Shown here piece after piece: positions 58,875 through 64,000 of a stretch of DNA of 64,000 nt (positions within the stretch are counted from its first letter, which is position 1; every line of letters starts with the position of its first letter). Both the position numbers and the translations under genes were made by a program. The DNA lies in NCBI RefSeq assembly GCF_000702605.1, contig NZ_JNIR01000001.1, positions 1,726,501 to 1,790,500 on the forward strand, given 5' to 3'. The notes under the pieces are model-generated. The model made no database searches. It was not told the origin of the DNA and saw nothing but the letters and a program-made list of their open reading frames with translations. The stretch comes from Exiguobacterium acetylicum DSM 20416. GTDB lineage: Bacteria; Bacillota; Bacilli; Exiguobacteriales; Exiguobacteriaceae.

Positions 58875-60107
58875 CTATTTTGTAAAAATAGAAGCGTAAT
58901 AATGACGTACTTCACTAATGAAATAGAGTGATCCCGTCACGACGTATGTCCGGTCTATCTCTAATTGATCGAAGAACGCTTCGACCGTCGTTACATTGGC
59001 GCCTTCTTGCTTTAACTCATCGAGTGTCCGCGCTCGTGGAAAATCAAATGTCGTTTCATAAATATCCGGTGTAATGCTACGTAACTGCGTAAGCATCGCC
59101 GTCCGGTCTTTGTCACGCAAAATCGAACAGAGCAACGTCACGGGTTTTGATTCTTCCTTTAACCGTTCAACAAGTGCCGTGATGCCTTCCGGATTATGTG
59201 CACCATCGAGAATGATTCGTGGTTTGCGCGAGATGATCTCAAACCGTCCCGGATGTTTTGCTTCCCGTAATCCTTTTCGGATCGCCGCTTTCGACCATCC
59301 GAGTCGTCGCGCACAGATGACGGCATTTGCCGCATTATGGACTTGATGATGACCTTCGAGACCTAAGCGGGTCTCCGGAATCCCATCATATGTCGCCCAG
59401 GTCCCCGTCTCTTTTAAGCGGTAACGAATGATCGCTTCCTGACTCCATTTCAACGTCGCATTTCGATCCCCGCAATACGCCATTAACGGCACCGTCAACT
59501 CTTCCTGCAGTTTCCCGGCAATGACCGGCGTCCCTTGTTTGATGATGCCGAACTTCTGTAAAGCGATCTCTTGGAGCGTATCTCCGAGAATCGCTTGGTG
59601 ATCGTGCCCGATCGACGTGATGATCGCTGCGACCGGCTTCTTGAAGACGTTCGTCGAATCATACAACCCACCGAGTCCGACTTCATAGATGACGAAATCG
59701 GGACGAATCTGATCAAAATAATAGAAGGCAAGTCCCGTCAATGCCTCGAACTCAGTGACTGTACCAAGTGCTGGATCGATGTGCCCGATGGCCGCTTGAA
59801 CGGCAATCGCAGCTGTGACGAGATCATCTTCTGCAATCGGGACTCCGTTCAACATGATCCGCTCCTCGAACTGAATGATATATGGCGACGTGAACGTTCC
59901 GATTCGTAACCCTTCTGCAATCCCCATCTCACGTAAGAACGCGACCGTCGATCCTTTTCCGTTCGTACCGGCGACATGAATCGTTGGAATCGCATCCGGG
60001 TCAATCTGTAATTCCAGTAACATCGCCTGCATCCGTTCAAGACCTGGTTTGACGCCGAATGCTAGTAAGCTCGATAACCAATCCAATACATCTTCTCGCG
60101 TCCTCAT
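58875..60107 (-). CDS. folC: Folylpolyglutamate synthase/dihydrofolate synthase
   Basis: A 410-residue Mur-ligase-like enzyme. The P-loop VAGTNGKGSTVAFL and the omega-loop region TSPYIIQFEERI are present, and the metal/ATP segment ITSIGHDHQAILGDTL follows. The typical GGRLDATN motif reads GGLYDSTN, a mild variant. The C-terminal domain has ILDGAHNPEG. It adds glutamate to folates. It follows valS behind a terminator. Confidence 0.94.
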   Translation of the reverse strand: MRTREDVLDWLSSLLAFGVKPGLERMQAMLLELQIDPDAIPTIHVAGTNGKGSTVAFLREMGIAEGLRIGTFTSPYIIQFEERIMLNGVPIAEDDLVTAAIAVQAAIGHIDPALGTVTEFEALTGLAFYYFDQIRPDFVIYEVGLGGLYDSTNVFKKPVAAIITSIGHDHQAILGDTLQEIALQKFGIIKQGTPVIAGKLQEELTVPLMAYCGDRNATLKWSQEAIIRYRLKETGTWATYDGIPETRLGLEGHHQVHNAANAVICARRLGWSKAAIRKGLREAKHPGRFEIISRKPRIILDGAHNPEGITALVERLKEESKPVTLLCSILRDKDRTAMLTQLRSITPDIYETTFDFPRARTLDELKQEGANVTTVEAFFDQLEIDRTYVVTGSLYFISEVRHYYASIFTK

Positions 60108-60122
60108 GCTGTTCGCTCCTTT

Positions 60123-60154
60123 AAAAAAAGTGGCTCAAGGAGACTTGAGCCACT
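60123..60154 (-). terminator. Terminator between valS and folC
   Basis: An 11-base perfect stem AGTGGCTCAAG / CTTGAGCCACT with a short loop is followed by seven Ts on the minus strand, just past valS. Confidence 0.9.
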
Positions 60155-60161
60155 GCTGTAA

Positions 60162-62798
60162 TTAGTGTGAGAGTTCGTTGATGCGCGCTTCGACAGCTTG
60201 ACGTTTTTCCGTATAATCAAGTGCCTTCGCTTTTTCTTCATCAATGACATGTGCTGGTGCTTTGCCGACGAAGCCAGGGTTGTTGAGTTTTTTCTCGACC
60301 CGTTCGACTTCTTTCGTATACTTGACGAGTTCTTTATTCAAGCGCGCGATTTCTTCCTCGATGTTGATCAAGTCCGCGAGTGGGATGAACAATTCTGCTC
60401 CCGTTACGATCGCACTCATCGCTTTTTCTGGCGCCGGCATCTGTTCTTCGATCCGGAGTTCAGACGCGTTCGTGAACTTTTGCAAGTACGAGCTGTTTGA
60501 CGACAAGTCGTCTTGAACACGTGCGTCATTCGTCGAGATAAACAGTTGGATCTGTTTCGACATCGGTGCGTTCACTTCCGCGCGGATGTTACGAACCGAA
60601 CGGATGACGTTCTGAACTGCTTCGAATGCTGGAACAGCTTCCGGGAAGTCGAGTGATGCCTCGCGTGTTGGCCATGCAGCACGTGTGATCGTCTCGCCTT
60701 CATGCGGTAAGTGTTGCCAGATCTCTTCCGTGATGAACGGCATGAATGGATGCATCAGACGCATGATCCGGTCGAGCGTATAGGCAAGAAACGAACGCGT
60801 CGTCTGCTTCGCTGCTTCATCTTCCCCGTTGAGCGGTAATTTCGCCATCTCGATGTACCAGTTACAGAAGTCTTCCCAGATGAAGTGATAGAGAATGCGT
60901 CCTGCTTCACCAAACTCATATTTATCCGACAGACGTGTCACATCGTCGATCGTCGTCTGTAAGCGTGTCAGAATCCACTTATCTGCGAGTGACTTCTCGC
61001 CTGTCAAATCGATCTGATCAAACGTTAGACCATCCATGTTCATCAAGGCAAAACGGCTTGCGTTCCACAGTTTGTTCGAGAAGTTCCATGTTGCTTCGAT
61101 TTTTTCCCAGTAGAAGCGGAGGTCGTTCCCTGGCGTCGATCCTGTCGTTAGGAACCAACGAAGTGAATCGGCACCATACTTCTCAATGACATCCATCGGG
61201 TCGATTCCGTTCCCGAGGGATTTCGACATCTTGCGTCCTTCCGAATCACGAATCAATCCGTGGATCAAGACGTCTTGGAATGGACGTTGTCCTGTGAATT
61301 CGTACGATTGGAAGATCATCCGTGATACCCAGAAAGCGATGATGTCATAACCCGTAACGAGTGTCGACGTAGGGAAGTATTTTTGATAATCCGCTGCGTC
61401 CGTGTTCGGCCAGCCCATTGTTGAGAACGGCCAAAGCGCTGACGAGAACCATGTATCGAGAACATCGTTGTCTTGCTCCCAGTTCTCGATATCGGCTGGT
61501 GCTTCCTTACCAACATAAACTTCTCCTGTTTCTTTATGGTACCAAGCTGGAATCCGGTGTCCCCACCAGAGTTGACGGCTGACACACCAGTCACGGATGT
61601 TTTCCATCCAGCGCACGTACGTGTTTTCAAAGCGTTGTGGAACGAAATTGACCTTGTCTGGTCCTTGTTGCTCCTCGAGTGCTTTTTGCGCAAGTGGTTC
61701 CATCTTGACGAACCATTGGAGTGAAAGATACGGCTCAACGATCGCATCTGAACGTTCCGAATGACCGACAGAGTGTAAATGTGGCTCGATTTTGATCAGA
61801 ACACCTGCTGCTTTTAAATCTTCAACGATTTGTTTCCGGCATTCGAAACGATCCATGCCTTCGTATTTACCGGCGTTCTCGTTCATCGTTCCATCTTCGT
61901 TCATGACGAGGACACGTGGTAACTCGTGACGGTTACCGACTTCAAAGTCGTTCGGGTCGTGGGCTGGTGTAATCTTAACGACACCTGTACCGAACTCCAT
62001 ATCGACATAGTCATCGGCAACGATCGGAATCTCGCGACCAACGATTGGTAACGTGATCGTTTTTCCGACGAGGTGAGCATAACGCTCATCCTTCGGGTTC
62101 ACGGCAATCGCTGTATCACCGAGCATCGTCTCCGGACGTGTCGTCGCTAGTTCAACGTGACCTGAACCGTCCGTTAGTGGATAGCTGAAGTGATAGAACG
62201 CACCTTCGATATCCTTGTAGATGACTTCGATATCCGAGATCGCTGTTTTCGTCGCTGGATCCCAGTTAACGATGTATTCGCCGCGGTAGATCAAGCCTTT
62301 TTCGTAAAGTTTCACGAAGACTTCTTGAACCGCTTCCGACAATCCTTCGTCAAGCGTGAAACGCTCACGTGAGTAATCGAGTCCAAGACCGAGTTTTGCC
62401 CATTGTGCACGAATCGTTGATGCGTACTCTTCTTTCCATGCCCATGATTGCTCGAGGAATTTCTCGCGCCCCATTTCAAGACGTGATTGTCCTTCTGCCC
62501 GCAGTTTTTGTTCGACTTTTGCTTGTGTTGCGATACCGGCATGGTCCATTCCCGGTAAGTAAAGGACGTCAAACCCTTGCATCCGCTTCATCCGTGTTAG
62601 CATGTCTTGTAACGTCGTGTCCCACGCGTGACCAAGGTGCAATTTACCTGTGACGTTCGGTGGTGGAATGACGATCGTGTACGGCTCTTTTTCTGGATCC
62701 TGATCGGCTTTGAAATAGTCACCTTTCACCCAAAAGTCGTACCATTTTTCTTCCGTTGCCTGTGGATCATACTTCGTTGGCATTGATAATTCCTGCAT
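60162..62798 (-). CDS. valS: Valine--tRNA ligase
   Basis: An 878-residue class Ia synthetase. HIGH motif is [17 protein letters not shown] motif is [11 protein letters not shown], and the editing domain [13 protein letters not shown] is intact. The C-terminal arm is a coiled coil ([19 protein letters not shown]). An upstream ATG lies next to the T-box terminator; ATG 62798 follows GGGAG by eight bases and is chosen. Controlled by the T-box leader. Confidence 0.97.
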   Translation of the reverse strand: MQELSMPTKYDPQATEEKWYDFWVKGDYFKADQDPEKEPYTIVIPPPNVTGKLHLGHAWDTTLQDMLTRMKRMQGFDVLYLPGMDHAGIATQAKVEQKLRAEGQSRLEMGREKFLEQSWAWKEEYASTIRAQWAKLGLGLDYSRERFTLDEGLSEAVQEVFVKLYEKGLIYRGEYIVNWDPATKTAISDIEVIYKDIEGAFYHFSYPLTDGSGHVELATTRPETMLGDTAIAVNPKDERYAHLVGKTITLPIVGREIPIVADDYVDMEFGTGVVKITPAHDPNDFEVGNRHELPRVLVMNEDGTMNENAGKYEGMDRFECRKQIVEDLKAAGVLIKIEPHLHSVGHSERSDAIVEPYLSLQWFVKMEPLAQKALEEQQGPDKVNFVPQRFENTYVRWMENIRDWCVSRQLWWGHRIPAWYHKETGEVYVGKEAPADIENWEQDNDVLDTWFSSALWPFSTMGWPNTDAADYQKYFPTSTLVTGYDIIAFWVSRMIFQSYEFTGQRPFQDVLIHGLIRDSEGRKMSKSLGNGIDPMDVIEKYGADSLRWFLTTGSTPGNDLRFYWEKIEATWNFSNKLWNASRFALMNMDGLTFDQIDLTGEKSLADKWILTRLQTTIDDVTRLSDKYEFGEAGRILYHFIWEDFCNWYIEMAKLPLNGEDEAAKQTTRSFLAYTLDRIMRLMHPFMPFITEEIWQHLPHEGETITRAAWPTREASLDFPEAVPAFEAVQNVIRSVRNIRAEVNAPMSKQIQLFISTNDARVQDDLSSNSSYLQKFTNASELRIEEQMPAPEKAMSAIVTGAELFIPLADLINIEEEIARLNKELVKYTKEVERVEKKLNNPGFVGKAPAHVIDEEKAKALDYTEKRQAVEARINELSH

Positions 62799-62825
62799 CC
62801 TGATCGCTCCCTTTTTGTCCATAAT

Positions 62826-63089
62826 AAAAACGGCTTCTCTCGTCCTATGCTAAGGACGAAAGAAAGCCGTTGCTTTTTTCCGCGGTACCACCTTAGTTCA
62901 TCCAAAATCGGATGCCCTCGAGCCACGTAACGTGTGGAGGACGGATATCGCTCGTAAGACTCACGATATCAGCTCGTGGGGTGACCTTCCTCCTGTTCGC
63001 CCGTCACATCTTTCAGCCAAGGATGTGTTCTCTACACCGGTACGAATACAGGACTACTCTTCCCGTCATCGCTGTTGCCATTTTCTTCT
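62826..63089 (-). promoter_or_regulatory. T-box riboswitch leader of valS
   Basis: The T-box AAGGTGGTACCGCGG (62880-62894, minus strand) precedes a terminator hairpin with arms at 62826-62845 and 62854-62871 followed by TTTTT. Stem I with AGTA, AGAGAA and GGCTG motifs is upstream. The specifier is probably GTC (Val) at 62983-62985, followed by A. Uncharged tRNA-Val would promote read-through into valS. It fills most of the valS-hemL gap. Confidence 0.93.
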
Positions 63090-63095
63090 TTACTC

Positions 63096-63125
63096 ATTTT
63101 AGCCGAGAGTTCAAGTAATCGTCAA
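63096..63125 (-). promoter_or_regulatory. Promoter of valS
   Basis: TTGACG (63120-63125), an 18-base spacer and TAAAAT (63096-63101) on the minus strand, just after hemL, place the start near 63089. Confidence 0.65.
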
Positions 63126-63132
63126 GAACTGC

Positions 63133-64000
63133 TTAACGACCAAATTCAACTTGGAGTTCTTGGAATGTCAATTCGACGGCTTCGATCGTCTGCTCGATGT
63201 CTTCGTCCGTATGGGCGATCGACAGGAAGAGACCTTCGAATTGTGACGGTGGTAAGAAGACACCACGCGCCGCCATCTTTTGATAATACGAACGGAACAT
63301 CTCAAGGTTCGACGTTTTCGCTTTTTCGAAGTTCGTAACACGTTCATCCGTGAAGAAGACACCGAACATCGCGCCTGCACGGTTCGTCGTCAGCGGAATG
63401 TTGTATTTCGATGCAGCGTTCAGGTAGCCTTCTGACAAACGGCTCGCTTTCCGGTCGAACTCTGCATAGTGTTCTGGTTTCAATTGTGTCAATGTTGCTA
63501 GACCCGCTGCCATCGCGAGTGGGTTCCCGGATAACGTACCTGCTTGATAGATTGGACCTTGTGGTGCGATCTGTTCCATGATGTCCCGACGTCCGCCGTA
63601 AGCACCGACTGGCATTCCGCCGCCGATGACTTTACCGAGACACGTGATGTCTGGTGTAACACCGAAGTGCCCTTGTGCACAGTGGAATCCAACTCGGAAA
63701 CCGGTCATGACTTCGTCAAAGATCAATAAGGCACCGTTTTCCGCCGTGATCTCCCGTAAGCCTTCGAGGAATCCTGGCTCTGGTGGTACGAAGCCCATGT
63801 TCCCAGCAGCCGGTTCGACGATGACACCAGCGATATCGTCGCCGTGTTTTTCAAACGCGATCCGGACAGCGTCCAAATCGTTGTACGGAACCGTCAGCGT
63901 CATGCTCGCGATTTGCGCAGGAACTCCTGGTGAATCTGGTAGTCCGAGTGTCGCGACACCTGAACCCGCTTTGATCAAGAGCGAGTCACCGTGACCATGG
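63133..64000 (-). CDS. hemL: Glutamate-1-semialdehyde 2,1-aminomutase, N-terminal part outside the window
   Basis: The last 289 codons of a PLP aminotransferase-fold enzyme of haem synthesis. [14 protein letters not shown] at the window edge, [20 protein letters not shown] and the PLP lysine in [17 protein letters not shown] identify HemL, which turns glutamate-1-semialdehyde into 5-aminolevulinate. The gene begins beyond 64000. hemL lies upstream of valS in Bacillales. Confidence 0.95.
   Translation of the reverse strand, partial: HGHGDSLLIKAGSGVATLGLPDSPGVPAQIASMTLTVPYNDLDAVRIAFEKHGDDIAGVIVEPAAGNMGFVPPEPGFLEGLREITAENGALLIFDEVMTGFRVGFHCAQGHFGVTPDITCLGKVIGGGMPVGAYGGRRDIMEQIAPQGPIYQAGTLSGNPLAMAAGLATLTQLKPEHYAEFDRKASRLSEGYLNAASKYNIPLTTNRAGAMFGVFFTDERVTNFEKAKTSNLEMFRSYYQKMAARGVFLPPSQFEGLFLSIAHTDEDIEQTIEAVELTFQELQVEFGR

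Overview
The window reads as chromosomal DNA of a low-to-mid-GC Firmicute of the order Bacillales, most likely Exiguobacterium. The gene order follows the Bacillus subtilis chromosome from recD2 (yrrC) through mnmA, cymR, rarA, aspS-hisS, relA, recJ, secD/secF, queA-tgt, ruvAB, the nad genes, obgE, rplU, minCD, mreBCD, radC and maf to folC, valS and hemL. The sporulation genes expected in these positions are absent, apart from one Spo0B-like gene. SecD and SecF are separate proteins rather than the fused SecDF of Bacillus. The genus is inferred from gene content and synteny recalled from memory, not from a database search.

Layout. 1-9.3 kb: recD2 (cut by the window edge), a VOC-fold gene, the cymR-yrvO-mnmA-yrrB sulfur/tRNA-thiolation operon, rarA, tcdA, a 6S RNA and a frameshifted DASH-type photolyase. 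9.2-19 kb: a 39-residue ORF, an alkyladenine glycosylase, the T-box controlled hisS-aspS operon, dtd, relA, apt and recJ. 19-25.6 kb: secD/secF, yajC, and ruvA-ruvB-queA-tgt. 25.6-30.8 kb: the NAD locus, with nadBCA divergent from nifS-niaR around a candidate NiaR operator; nadA and nifS are each broken by one base in a homopolymer. 30.8-36.4 kb: a CBS/CorC membrane protein, obgE, a Spo0B-like gene, rpmA, prp, rplU with an L21 leader, and an RNase E/G gene where Bacillus carries spoIVFA/spoIVFB. 36.5-41.9 kb: maf-radC and mreBCD-minCD.

42-58.8 kb is the accessory part. A type IVa pilus cluster sits where B. subtilis has only comC: pilB, pilT, pilC, a major pilin, the prepilin peptidase, a PilM-PilN fusion and PilO. 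It is headed by a VanW-like membrane protein and a small three-helix membrane protein. Divergent from these are three minor pilin-like genes (PilV/PilW/PilX type). Beyond them lie an ankyrin-repeat membrane protein and a large secreted protein of about 1190 residues with an N-terminal domain resembling GATase/DUF5057 and Ig-like repeats; this protein is also split by a one-base homopolymer frameshift. 58.9-64 kb returns to the conserved backbone: folC, T-box controlled valS, and hemL cut by the window edge.

Most of the window encodes housekeeping functions: DNA repair, tRNA charging and modification, protein export, NAD synthesis, and cell shape and division. The parts most worth follow-up are the pilus locus with its VanW-like and Ig-like companions, the remnant Spo0B-like protein, and four single-base homopolymer frameshifts, which look more like sequence errors than real decay. 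Two of the four fall in de novo NAD synthesis, so real loss should be excluded.
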